The notes under the pieces are model-generated. The model was given only the letters and a program-made list of their open reading frames with translations. It had not been told where the DNA came from and searched no databases. From positions 1 through 21,006 of IMG/VR virus record IMGVR_UViG_3300010149_000237: a stretch of DNA of 21,006 bases; one strand, given 5' to 3'. Below, piece after piece: positions 6,101-13,026 of the stretch. Made by a program: the position numbers and the translations under genes. The stretch comes from a virus. Every line of letters begins with the position of its first letter. Positions within the stretch are counted from its first letter, which is position 1.

Positions 6101-7182
6101 AAACACACGACCTAAAACCGCTAAAAGCAATAGAAGAATTCTATCAGTTAAACGAAGAGCAGCTGGCCGGAGAAAAATTATCAGCGCATCTTACAAATGT
6201 AATGATGTCATTTTGGTATGATTTAACATCTTCGATTGTCGCTGATCCGGATTCATATGATATTCATAAACATGGTATTGAAGGCCCATACCGCTGTTTA
6301 AAAATGACACCAGGCGCTGATGTAATCGATACGATTTACGATAGAGTAAATGATAAGGCTTCTGATTTAACAAAGGCGTTAAATAAATCTTTTGGAAAGC
6401 AAGCCTTTGAAATTCGTTCTAGACGCGATGGTAAAGAGTTAGATGTGCTAGTCGCTTTTATAAGCGCAGATGGTGGTATTTTTAAGTGTAGCTCTAGAGC
6501 AAATGAAGGATCATTTGGAGTAGCATTTCGTATTCCGAATGATGAAGAAATGAAAATTACCTTTGACTCAATGGCGCAGGTTCCAGCTCCATCAAATGTT
6601 ATTGATGATGAGCCAACTGATACTATTGATGGTATACCAGAAAATATTCCAGGCGTAGAAGAAGAGATTGATATTCTAGAGCCAAAGGGCACGCCGTCCT
6701 CAGAATATGAAGATTATGAGGATGCTAATCAGGAGCCATTTTCTCCAGCCGATGATTCTAACGTAGGCTCAGATGAGCTTACACATCTAGACGAAAATGA
6801 AGATGATTTTAAAAGGGCTGCACTAGTTGGTACAATTGAAGGTAAGCTAAATGTTCTTAAAAATAGAGTTAAATCAGTTAAAGACGAAGATCTCAGAGAA
6901 GTCATACAAGCTCAAATTGAAGAACTTGAAAATACCTTTAATGACTTAGATCTCGTTAAACGAAGAGATCCAAAAAAGCTTTTTGATGATGCTAACGTTC
7001 CAGGCACTTCGGTTGGTGGCGCTATACAAGGCGGACAATCTCCAAGCCCAGATGTTATTGGAGATGCTGGTCCAATGTGTAAAAAATGCAAAGGTAAAGA
7101 ATGCAAATGTACTGGCGGACCTACAGAGCAAACGCAATATAGATATGTTTCATTGCAAAAATTAAATCCATTTCAGGGGTAA
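6097..7182 (+). CDS. hypothetical protein, 361 aa: folded N-domain, acidic linker, coiled coil, Cys cluster
   Basis: Regions seen in order: residues ~1-160, probably folded (WYDLTSSIVADPDSYDIHKH and a beta-rich segment); ~165-235, acidic, Pro-rich and low-complexity, probably disordered; ~238-290, charged helix with heptad character (AALVGTIEGKLNVLKNRVK...IEELENTFNDL); ~300-330, Gly-rich; ~330-345, MCKKCKGKECKC, a CxxC-x4-CxC cluster that could bind zinc; short tail. The N-terminus (MKTHDLKPLKAIEE, later QLNE) includes possible IxE/LxE sites. It starts in an ATGA overlap with the 5741 gene. No family recognised; a structural or head-assembly role is only suggested by the neighbouring late-type promoters. 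Confidence 0.75.
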   Translation: MKTHDLKPLKAIEEFYQLNEEQLAGEKLSAHLTNVMMSFWYDLTSSIVADPDSYDIHKHGIEGPYRCLKMTPGADVIDTIYDRVNDKASDLTKALNKSFGKQAFEIRSRRDGKELDVLVAFISADGGIFKCSSRANEGSFGVAFRIPNDEEMKITFDSMAQVPAPSNVIDDEPTDTIDGIPENIPGVEEEIDILEPKGTPSSEYEDYEDANQEPFSPADDSNVGSDELTHLDENEDDFKRAALVGTIEGKLNVLKNRVKSVKDEDLREVIQAQIEELENTFNDLDLVKRRDPKKLFDDANVPGTSVGGAIQGGQSPSPDVIGDAGPMCKKCKGKECKCTGGPTEQTQYRYVSLQKLNPFQG

Positions 7183-7185
7183 ACA

Positions 7186-7467
7186 TTGTCTATATCTTCG
7201 ATACTTCTCACCGTAATACCTAATCTATTAATTTTATTTTCTTTTGTTTCAATAGCAAAATCGATTAATAAAAATACAGATATGGTAGAAGATTATGTCG
7301 AAGAGTTTACGCTGTGTATTTTTTTATTAATAGCATCTAACTTAAGTCACATAATATGGTTTTTGTTTGACTATAGATTTTTATCTTATATGATTGATCC
7401 TTTAAACTTTGCAATTGTTTCGTCTATTGCATATAAACTTTGGAAAGAAGAAAATAATGTCCTTTGA
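7186..7467 (+). CDS. three-helix small membrane protein, holin candidate
   Basis: TTG 7186 is used as start because AGGGG (7175-7179) is 6 bases upstream and no ATG lies near the start. The 93-residue product has three hydrophobic stretches (about residues 4-25, 43-65 and 69-86) separated by short charged loops (KSINKNTDMVEDYVEEF) and a charged C-terminus (KLWKEENN). Size, topology and position just before the coiled-coil and spanin genes fit a class I-type holin, the protein that permeabilises the inner membrane at lysis. This is context-based; no endolysin gene is in the window. It overlaps the next gene by 11 bases. Confidence 0.6.
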   Translation: MSISSILLTVIPNLLILFSFVSIAKSINKNTDMVEDYVEEFTLCIFLLIASNLSHIIWFLFDYRFLSYMIDPLNFAIVSSIAYKLWKEENNVL

Positions 7468-7753
7468 TGCTTTTCAGGTTTTATCGACTATAACAATTTC
7501 ATTACTGACCGCAATAAGTGGTGGTTGGTTATCGTATAAGCGCCTTACGCGTGAAGATAAAAAGGCGCAAAAAGAATCACGTAGGGAGCTCAGAGACGAT
7601 TTGTATAGAGAAATAGATCGACTTAACTCAGACAATAAAGAACTTCGTAAACAAAATTTAACGCACCAAGAAAAAATCCTAGAACTTCAATCTAAAATCC
7701 TAGAACTTCAATCTAAAATTAATGTACTTGAGTTAAAATTACAGCAGAGATAG
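7457..7753 (+). CDS. membrane-anchored coiled-coil protein, 98 aa
   Basis: ATG 7457 lies inside the holin candidate and has an AAGAAG run upstream; an ATG farther upstream (7409) would only lengthen the overlap. Residues ~7-26 form one hydrophobic segment. The remainder is a charged helix with heptads ending in two copies of KILELQS encoded by a perfect 21-bp tandem repeat. Its architecture resembles i-spanins or antiholin-like regulators, but a better i-spanin follows directly. Exact role unknown. Confidence 0.65.
   Translation: MSFDAFQVLSTITISLLTAISGGWLSYKRLTREDKKAQKESRRELRDDLYREIDRLNSDNKELRKQNLTHQEKILELQSKILELQSKINVLELKLQQR
7673..7714 (+). repeat. perfect 21-bp tandem duplication
   Basis: The 21-base unit at 7673-7693 is repeated without change at 7694-7714. 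It encodes KILELQS twice, i.e. exactly one extra heptad of the coiled coil, so frame and heptad register are kept. The identity of the two copies suggests recent slippage. Confidence 0.85.
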
Positions 7754-7757
7754 TATA

Positions 7758-8150
7758 ATGTTTGGTCTTATGAATCCCCGCCTTTTAATTATGGCTGGTT
7801 GTGGAATGGTTGCTATAATAGGATCTGTTTGGGCAGTTAATGCCTGGAACGGATATATTGATTCTATCCGCGCTGAAGTTATTCAGCAATGCAATACAAC
7901 GCAACTTGAAGAAGAGTTGGCGTTTGAAAAAAGAAAGGTTCAAGATCTTCAAGAGCGTGAAAGACTTCTTCAAGAAATAGTGGATGGATTTGAGCCGGAA
8001 ATTATTGAACGCGTACAATTTCGTGATCGAGTGATTACTGAAATAAGAGAAGTTCAGTCTCAAGTAGAAGAGACTGAACAGGGACGAGTACGAGAAGAAA
8101 TTAGCCCAACAACTCGTCTCTTTTTAGATAATCTAATGGATCAAGATTAA
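7758..8150 (+). CDS. inner-membrane spanin (Rz-like i-spanin)
   Basis: A 130-residue type II membrane protein with a short N-terminus, hydrophobic segment at ~9-28 (LLIMAGCGMVAIIGSVWAV), then a periplasmic Glu/Arg-rich coiled coil (LEEELAFEKRKVQDLQERER...) and a Pro-containing C-terminus. This is the architecture of i-spanins, which pair with a lipoprotein o-spanin to fuse inner and outer membranes at the last step of lysis of Gram-negative hosts. Its TAA shares a base with the ATG of the lipoprotein gene (8148-8152), a usual arrangement for Rz/Rz1 pairs. The start could also be ATG 7770 (MNPRLL). Confidence 0.8.
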   Translation: MFGLMNPRLLIMAGCGMVAIIGSVWAVNAWNGYIDSIRAEVIQQCNTTQLEEELAFEKRKVQDLQERERLLQEIVDGFEPEIIERVQFRDRVITEIREVQSQVEETEQGRVREEISPTTRLFLDNLMDQD

Positions 8151-8473
8151 TGAAATATTTTGCATTTATATCGCTAGCTATTATGGGCTTAGGTGCATGC
8201 GCATCAACTCCACAGCCTACGATTGACAGAGTTCAAATGGTTCCAGTTTATGTAACTATACCAGATGATATTTTAATGAAATGCCCAGCTGCTCCTAGTC
8301 TAACGGCTGAAGAGCGATTAGAAATACATACTGAAACAGACTATAACGAAAAGTTTGTATTTCCTTTATGGGAAGCGCATGATAAATGCAAAAATATTAT
8401 AAATAGTATTATAGTAATAAACGAAGACGCCCGGCGTCGTAATTCTGAAAGAGAAGAAAATGAAAAGCAATAA
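8150..8473 (+). CDS. outer-membrane lipoprotein spanin (Rz1-like o-spanin)
   Basis: A 107-residue protein with signal peptide MKYFAFISLAIMGLGAC whose lipobox LGAC predicts acylation at Cys17. The mature part begins with a Thr/Pro-rich stretch (ASTPQPTID), contains KCPAAPSL, then a charged helix (DYNEKFVFPLWEAHDKCKNI) and a very charged tail. Two later Cys residues could form a disulfide in the periplasm. It directly follows the i-spanin with a one-base overlap, supporting a separate-gene spanin pair. Unlike lambda Rz1 it is not embedded in the i-spanin gene. It overlaps the next start by 14 bases. Confidence 0.8.
   Translation: MKYFAFISLAIMGLGACASTPQPTIDRVQMVPVYVTIPDDILMKCPAAPSLTAEERLEIHTETDYNEKFVFPLWEAHDKCKNIINSIIVINEDARRRNSEREENEKQ
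8398..8405 (+). promoter_or_regulatory. possible late-type TATAAATA box before the 8460 gene
   Basis: Exact TATAAATA inside the end of the o-spanin gene, 54 bases before ATG 8460. It could give separate late transcription of the 8460 gene, but a chance match in AT-rich DNA is plausible. Confidence 0.3.
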
Positions 8474-9332
8474 GCAGAAGTTCGTCGCGCTTATGGAAGC
8501 TGTCCAATTGGTTTACTCTGAGGCCGTAGAAGATGATTTTTTTCCAACCGTGACAGTACACAAATTGTCAAAAGATAAACTCGAGGCCGCAATTAAAGAG
8601 ATCGAAGATAACCTTCTATCCTGGGCAAAAGTTGCTTTGGAAGGAGAAACGGACTTAGATAAAATCAAGCCTAAGGCTTCAGAACATAGTACTCAATACG
8701 GGCATATGGTAAAAATGCATGGACTTTATTCAGCCAAACTTAAAGAGCTTGGCGAAAACCTTGCAGAGCAGCGCGATATGGAGGGTGATGATTACAGCAA
8801 TGAGGTTAATAATAGGTCTAAAGATCCATTAGAGCACGCTTTCGATATGCTTGTTACTTCTTATGAAGGACCAAAAAATGAAGAGGCAATTAATAAATAT
8901 TTGGCTATGAACGTAACTAAAGTGGCTGAAAAATGTGGTTGCGATGCCGGAAAACTTTATGATGAGGCGCGCGGTTATCTATTAAGGGGTGTACAGACAG
9001 AAGGAAAGCCAGACTTTGTAGATCTTGATAATGATGGCGACACAGAAGAGCCAATGAAAAAGGCCGCAGCAGAAGCTGAAGAAGCTGAAGAGCAAAATGA
9101 AATGTTTGGCGCAAATGATAAGTATCAAAAATGGATTAGATATTGGTTTGACGATTATGATGAAGGCACAGTACCAAATAAACATACTTGGCCACAATGG
9201 TATGATCGGCATAAAGGCGAAATGTCAGATGATAAAATTAATGTACAAAAACTAATTGATAAAATTAAAAATCATGATCTTACTATTGGTACGTCTATCC
9301 GAACAATTAAAAAAATAACTGGAAAAAAGTAG
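8460..9332 (+). CDS. putative virion-internal protein with capsid-targeting-like leader and Asp-rich motif
   Basis: A 290-residue acidic protein. Residues 3-7 SNKQK and 11-13 LME match the 170 gene at identical positions, with DNA similarity confined to the first ~45 bases. LME followed by Ala is a plausible gp21-type cleavage site. Residues ~183-200 contain KPDFVDLDNDGDTEEPMKKA, whose DxDxDGD resembles calcium-binding EF-hand/dockerin loops; from memory, very similar motifs recur in T4-like cyanophage proteins. An Ala/Glu-rich helix (~201-212) and a Trp-rich C-terminal domain (KWIRYWFDDYD, HTWPQWYDRH) follow. Function unknown; packaging in the head is an inference. A hairpin and the nrdA promoter follow. 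Confidence 0.75.
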   Translation: MKSNKQKFVALMEAVQLVYSEAVEDDFFPTVTVHKLSKDKLEAAIKEIEDNLLSWAKVALEGETDLDKIKPKASEHSTQYGHMVKMHGLYSAKLKELGENLAEQRDMEGDDYSNEVNNRSKDPLEHAFDMLVTSYEGPKNEEAINKYLAMNVTKVAEKCGCDAGKLYDEARGYLLRGVQTEGKPDFVDLDNDGDTEEPMKKAAAEAEEAEEQNEMFGANDKYQKWIRYWFDDYDEGTVPNKHTWPQWYDRHKGEMSDDKINVQKLIDKIKNHDLTIGTSIRTIKKITGKK

Positions 9333-9361
9333 TATACTTTTTAGCATAATTAGTATATAAT
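9333..9361 (+). promoter_or_regulatory. early-type sigma70 promoter for nrdA
   Basis: TATACT (9333-9338) and TATAAT (9356-9361) lie 17 bases apart, fitting the same GTNTAC-N-TATAAT layout as other promoters here. Predicted start is about 9368, at the foot of the hairpin at 9366-9395. Confidence 0.6.
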
Positions 9362-9365
9362 AAAT

Positions 9366-9395
9366 AATGAGCATGGTATTCATACTGTGCTCATT
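9366..9395 (+). terminator. hairpin between the 8460 gene and nrdA (terminator or 5' leader structure)
   Basis: AATGAGCA (9366-9373) pairs with TGCTCATT (9388-9395). The stem continues through two G-T wobble pairs and GTA/TAC to a small loop, and TTCTTTCT follows. It can terminate transcripts of the 8460 gene, yet lies downstream of the nrdA promoter -10, so it would also be the 5' end of the nrdA message. Confidence 0.6.
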
Positions 9396-9415
9396 TCTTT
9401 CTGATGAGGTAATTT

Positions 9416-11692
9416 ATGGTAATATTGAATGTTAAAAAAAGATCCGGCGAATTAGAACCAATTTCATTGGATAAAATTCACCGAGTACTTGAGTGGGCAT
9501 GTGAAGGTTTAACCGGTGTTTCAATATCAGAAATTGAACTACGTGCAAATATTCAACTATATGATGGCATTCCTGCCGAAGACATTCACGAGTTGCTTAT
9601 TAAGTCTGCCTCAGAGCTTATCTCTGAAGACACTCCAAACTATCAATATGTTGCCGCGCGTCTCATTAATTATAATTTACGTAAAATAGTATATGGTGAC
9701 TATGAGCCGCCGGCTTTACGCGATATTGTAGAAAAAAATGTTGAGCTTGGCTTATATGATCCAGCCCTTCTTAATATCTATACTGATGAAGAGTGGGAAA
9801 AGGCTGAGTCGTATATCAAACACAATAGAGATGATAACTTTGCCTTTGCTGGTATGGAGCAATTTAGAGGCAAGTACTTATTGCAAGATCGGTCAACCGG
9901 TGAATATTTTGAGACGCCACAAGTTCTTTATATGCTTGTCGCAATGACTTTGTTTTCGGGTTATAATATTGACAATAATCGTATTGGTTGGGTCAAGCGC
10001 TATTATGATGCCATCTCTACGTTTAAGATATCATTGCCAACTCCTATTATGGCTGGCGCACGTACTAACACTCGTCAATTCTCATCGTGCGTTCTTATCG
10101 AGTCGGGTGATTCGTTACCATCTATTTTCTCGACCGGAACTGCTATTGGTACATATGCCGCTAAGCGAGCCGGGATCGGTGTAAATGGTGGTGCAATTCG
10201 TGCTGTAGGTTCTAAGGTTGGGCAGGGCGAAATTGTACATACCGGTGTTGTTCCTTTTTGGAGATACTTTCGTGGTGCTCTTAAGTCATGCTCTCAGGGT
10301 GGAATACGCGGCGCAAGTGCTACTATCAATTATCCATTTTGGCACTATGAAGCTAAAGATCTACTTGTTCTAAAAAATAATAAAGGCACCTTTGAAACTC
10401 GTATTCGTGATATGGACTATTGTATTCATCTCAATGGTTTCTTTTTAGAAAGAGTATTGGCTAATGGAAAAATTACATTATTTTCGCCAAACGATGTACC
10501 AGATTTATATCAAGCATTTTATGATCAGAATACTATAAAGTTTAAAAACCTATACGAAAAGTATGAGCGAAGTAGATCTATTCGTAAAAAGTCAATTAGC
10601 GCTCGAGAATATTTTTCTGCGATTTTGACAGAACGCCAAGAAACAGGACGTATCTATATTTTCTTTGCTGATCATGTAAACACGCACTCATCATTTAAAG
10701 TTCCTGTTAAAATGACAAATCTGTGTACAGAAATTACTTTGCCTACAAATCCATTTCAGGATATCAATGATGAGAATGGCGAAATAGCTCTATGTACATT
10801 AAGCGCTATTAATTGGGGCATCATTAATGATCCCGAAGATTTTAAAGAGGTATGCACTTTAGCTGTTCGTGGCTTAGACGCATTACTTAGTTATCAAGAT
10901 TATCCTATTAAAGCTGCTAAAATTTCTACCGAAAAGCGTAGACCACTTGGTGTAGGGATTATTAACTTTGCGTATTTCCTCGCAAAACGAGGTTTGAAAT
11001 ATGATAAAGAAGCTTTAGCTACAATTCACGAATACGCTGAAGCTTGGTCATATTATCTAATTGAAGCATCAATTGACTTAGCCGAAGAGCAAGGTGCGTG
11101 TACTGCTTCAGATGAAACTAAATATGCGGATGGCATTTTTCCGATTGATACATATAAAAAATCTGTCGATGAGCTCGTTAGCCCCGAGTATCATATGGAC
11201 TGGGAAGCTTTAAGATATCGAGCTCGTACTTCCGGTGTCCGCAATTCAACGCTCATGGCTCTTATGCCTTCAGAAACTTCTGCTCAAATTTCAAATGCTA
11301 CGAATGGTATTGAGCCGCCACCTGAGCTCGTTACCAAAAAGAAGTCGAAGCATGGTACTCTTGCTCAGGTTGTTCCTGAGATTCAAAAACTAAAGAACGT
11401 ATATGACCTACGCTGGGATCAAAACGTTCAAGACTACCTCGCAGTTTGTGCCGTTCTTCAAAAGTTTATGGACCAAGCTGGTTCATTTAATACTAGTCAT
11501 AACCCTGAGCATTTTGAAGGTAATAAAATACCAATGTCTCAGCTAATGACTGATACACTATACGCCTATAAATATGGACTAAAGACTCTTTATTATGCTA
11601 ATCCTGCTCCAACTAAAGTTGAGGATGCTTCAATTACAGATGATGATGGGCCTATCGCCGAAGAAGAAGTTTGTGATTCATGCACAATATAA
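9416..11692 (+). CDS. nrdA: ribonucleoside-diphosphate reductase, alpha (large) subunit, class Ia
   Basis: A 758-residue catalytic subunit that reduces NDPs to dNDPs in the cytoplasm together with NrdB. The N-terminal ~95 residues form an ATP-cone (KKRSGELEPISLDKIHRVLE). The active-site residues are present: Cys225 in SSCVL, Asn435-x-Cys437-x-Glu439 in TNLCTEI, and Cys460 in ALCTL; these align within two positions with E. coli C225, N437, C439, E441 and C462. The radical-path Tyr pair is at 726-727 (TLYY), MPSETSAQISNATNGIEPP is intact, and the C-terminal CDSC (753-756) is the shuttle Cys pair reduced by glutaredoxin. ATG 9416 follows GAGG (9406-9409). No intron or intein is visible. nrdB and grx follow immediately. 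Confidence 0.97.
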   Translation: MVILNVKKRSGELEPISLDKIHRVLEWACEGLTGVSISEIELRANIQLYDGIPAEDIHELLIKSASELISEDTPNYQYVAARLINYNLRKIVYGDYEPPALRDIVEKNVELGLYDPALLNIYTDEEWEKAESYIKHNRDDNFAFAGMEQFRGKYLLQDRSTGEYFETPQVLYMLVAMTLFSGYNIDNNRIGWVKRYYDAISTFKISLPTPIMAGARTNTRQFSSCVLIESGDSLPSIFSTGTAIGTYAAKRAGIGVNGGAIRAVGSKVGQGEIVHTGVVPFWRYFRGALKSCSQGGIRGASATINYPFWHYEAKDLLVLKNNKGTFETRIRDMDYCIHLNGFFLERVLANGKITLFSPNDVPDLYQAFYDQNTIKFKNLYEKYERSRSIRKKSISAREYFSAILTERQETGRIYIFFADHVNTHSSFKVPVKMTNLCTEITLPTNPFQDINDENGEIALCTLSAINWGIINDPEDFKEVCTLAVRGLDALLSYQDYPIKAAKISTEKRRPLGVGIINFAYFLAKRGLKYDKEALATIHEYAEAWSYYLIEASIDLAEEQGACTASDETKYADGIFPIDTYKKSVDELVSPEYHMDWEALRYRARTSGVRNSTLMALMPSETSAQISNATNGIEPPPELVTKKKSKHGTLAQVVPEIQKLKNVYDLRWDQNVQDYLAVCAVLQKFMDQAGSFNTSHNPEHFEGNKIPMSQLMTDTLYAYKYGLKTLYYANPAPTKVEDASITDDDGPIAEEEVCDSCTI

Positions 11693-11693
11693 G

Positions 11694-11722
11694 TGTACAA
11701 AGGACTCATAAAGGGATATAAT
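11694..11722 (+). promoter_or_regulatory. early-type sigma70 promoter for nrdB
   Basis: TGTACA (11694-11699), starting two bases after the nrdA stop, and TATAAT (11717-11722) are 17 bases apart. The flanks (GTGTACAAA, 13 bases, GATATAATAG) are identical to those of the rnh promoter at 19866. The predicted start falls at about the nrdB ATG (11729). Confidence 0.6.
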
Positions 11723-11728
11723 AGATAT

Positions 11729-12781
11729 ATGACAGTATTTAAAAAAGCAAATAAATCTCATCTTGAGCGTACTATGTTTTTCGATGAACCGGTTGATGTT
11801 CAACGATATGACCGAGTAAAGTATTCTCAGTTTGAAAAACAGAATGATAAAATGTTAAGCCTCTTTTGGCGTCCAGAAGAGGTTAACCTTGAAAAGGATA
11901 AAATTGATTTTGACAAGCTTACAGACCATGAAAGACACATTTTTACTTCAAATCTCAAACGGCAAATCCTCCTCGACTCGGTACAGGGACGAGGACCTGT
12001 TGCAGCTTTTGGACCCATCGTATCGCTCCCTGAGCTCGAAACAGCGCTCATTACATGGGAATTCTTCGAGACAATTCATAGTAGATCCTACACGCACATC
12101 ATAAGAAACGTCTATGCCGATCCATCTGTGGTGTTTGATACCATGCTCGACATTCCAGAAATTGTTGAGTGCGCTGAAGACATCTCCAAGTACTATGACC
12201 GACTCATAAATGCACGGGACAAACGTACGCTGTGGTTGTGTATGAACTCGGTCAATGCTCTTGAGGGTATCCGGTTCTACGTATCGTTTGCATGCTCATG
12301 GGCATTTGCTGAGCTTAAGAAGATGGAAGGCAACGCCAAAATCATCAAGCTTATTGCGCGTGACGAGAACATCCACCTTGCTATATCGACTGCCATCCTT
12401 AAGCAACTTCCTAAGGATGATCCTGAGTTTGTAGCGATCGCCGAAGAGCTTCAAGATGAGACTCGTCAGATCTATATCGATGCTATCGAGCAGGAGAAAG
12501 CGTGGGCTGAGTATCTATTTAAAGATGGTACAATGATTGGTCTTAATGCTGCAATGCTTCAGTCGTACGCAGAATGGATTGGTACTAAAAGAATGAGAGC
12601 CGTTGGACTCTCATCACCATATTCTCCGGGTAAATCTAATCCTCTTCCATGGACCGAATCATGGATCTCAGGCGGAGCAGTTCAAGTAGCACCGCAAGAA
12701 ACAGAAATTGAAGAATACCTTGATGGTGGTGGTATCGATCATGATTCCGTTGAAAACGCTCTTAGCGAATTTACATTATAA
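11729..12781 (+). CDS. nrdB: ribonucleoside-diphosphate reductase, beta (small) subunit, class Ia
   Basis: A 350-residue radical-generating subunit, partner of NrdA. Di-iron and radical residues are visible: Asp83 (LLDSVQGR), Glu114, His117 and Tyr121 in FFETIHSRSYTHI (Tyr121 corresponds to the tyrosyl radical), Glu179 (NALEGIRFY), and Glu213 and His216 (ARDENIH). The acidic C-terminal tail ending EFTL is the type that docks on NrdA. ATG 11729 is preferred to GTG 11693, which sits in the promoter -35 and lacks a ribosome site; AAGGG (11711-11715) is rather far upstream. The middle of the gene (about 11950-12500) has more C-ending codons and higher GC than its neighbours. Confidence 0.96.
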   Translation: MTVFKKANKSHLERTMFFDEPVDVQRYDRVKYSQFEKQNDKMLSLFWRPEEVNLEKDKIDFDKLTDHERHIFTSNLKRQILLDSVQGRGPVAAFGPIVSLPELETALITWEFFETIHSRSYTHIIRNVYADPSVVFDTMLDIPEIVECAEDISKYYDRLINARDKRTLWLCMNSVNALEGIRFYVSFACSWAFAELKKMEGNAKIIKLIARDENIHLAISTAILKQLPKDDPEFVAIAEELQDETRQIYIDAIEQEKAWAEYLFKDGTMIGLNAAMLQSYAEWIGTKRMRAVGLSSPYSPGKSNPLPWTESWISGGAVQVAPQETEIEEYLDGGGIDHDSVENALSEFTL

Positions 12782-12798
12782 ATATATAAGGAAATATT

Positions 12799-13023
12799 AT
12801 GCAAGTTAAAATTTATTCAAAACCCGATTGCTCATTTTGCGAAAAGGCAAAAAACCTTTGTAGATTGCGGCAAATACCATATGATGAAATTGTAGTTGGG
12901 GTTGATATTACTCGTAATGAGCTATTAGAACTATTTCCTGAGGCAAAAACTGTGCCACAAATTGTAGTTGATGATGATTCAATCGGTGGATATAACGAAC
13001 TTAAAAAAAGATTGGGCTATTAG
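12799..13023 (+). CDS. grx: glutaredoxin
   Basis: A 74-residue thioredoxin-fold protein: strand VKIYSKPDC, redox pair Cys11-Ser-Phe-Cys14 (CSFC), cis-Pro motif TVPQI (51-55) and the glutathione-site GGYNEL (63-68). It transfers electrons from glutathione to the NrdA C-terminal cysteines, the role of T4 NrdC, and its place right after nrdB fits. ATG 12799 has AAGGA at 12788-12792 (spacing 6). An extra Cys21 is present. CSFC differs from the CPYC of many glutaredoxins. Confidence 0.93.
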   Translation: MQVKIYSKPDCSFCEKAKNLCRLRQIPYDEIVVGVDITRNELLELFPEAKTVPQIVVDDDSIGGYNELKKRLGY

Positions 13024-13026
13024 CTT

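Noticed and set aside
6983-7165. Second plus-strand frame within the 6097 gene
   Set aside because: It is a shadow frame; the main frame has clear composition, coiled coil and Cys cluster, and this one has no ribosome site.
11567-11574. TATAAATA late-promoter match inside nrdA
   Set aside because: It lies in the codons for Tyr-Lys-Tyr of a conserved part of NrdA, with no gene start near; chance match in AT-rich DNA.
11693-11728. GTG start giving a 12-residue N-terminal extension of NrdB
   Set aside because: The segment contains both promoter boxes, has no ribosome site before it, and NrdB homology begins after ATG 11729.
12777-12784. TATAAATA box before glutaredoxin
   Set aside because: It overlaps the nrdB stop, and the predicted start (~12790) would fall inside the AAGGA ribosome site, so grx is more likely read from the nrd transcript.
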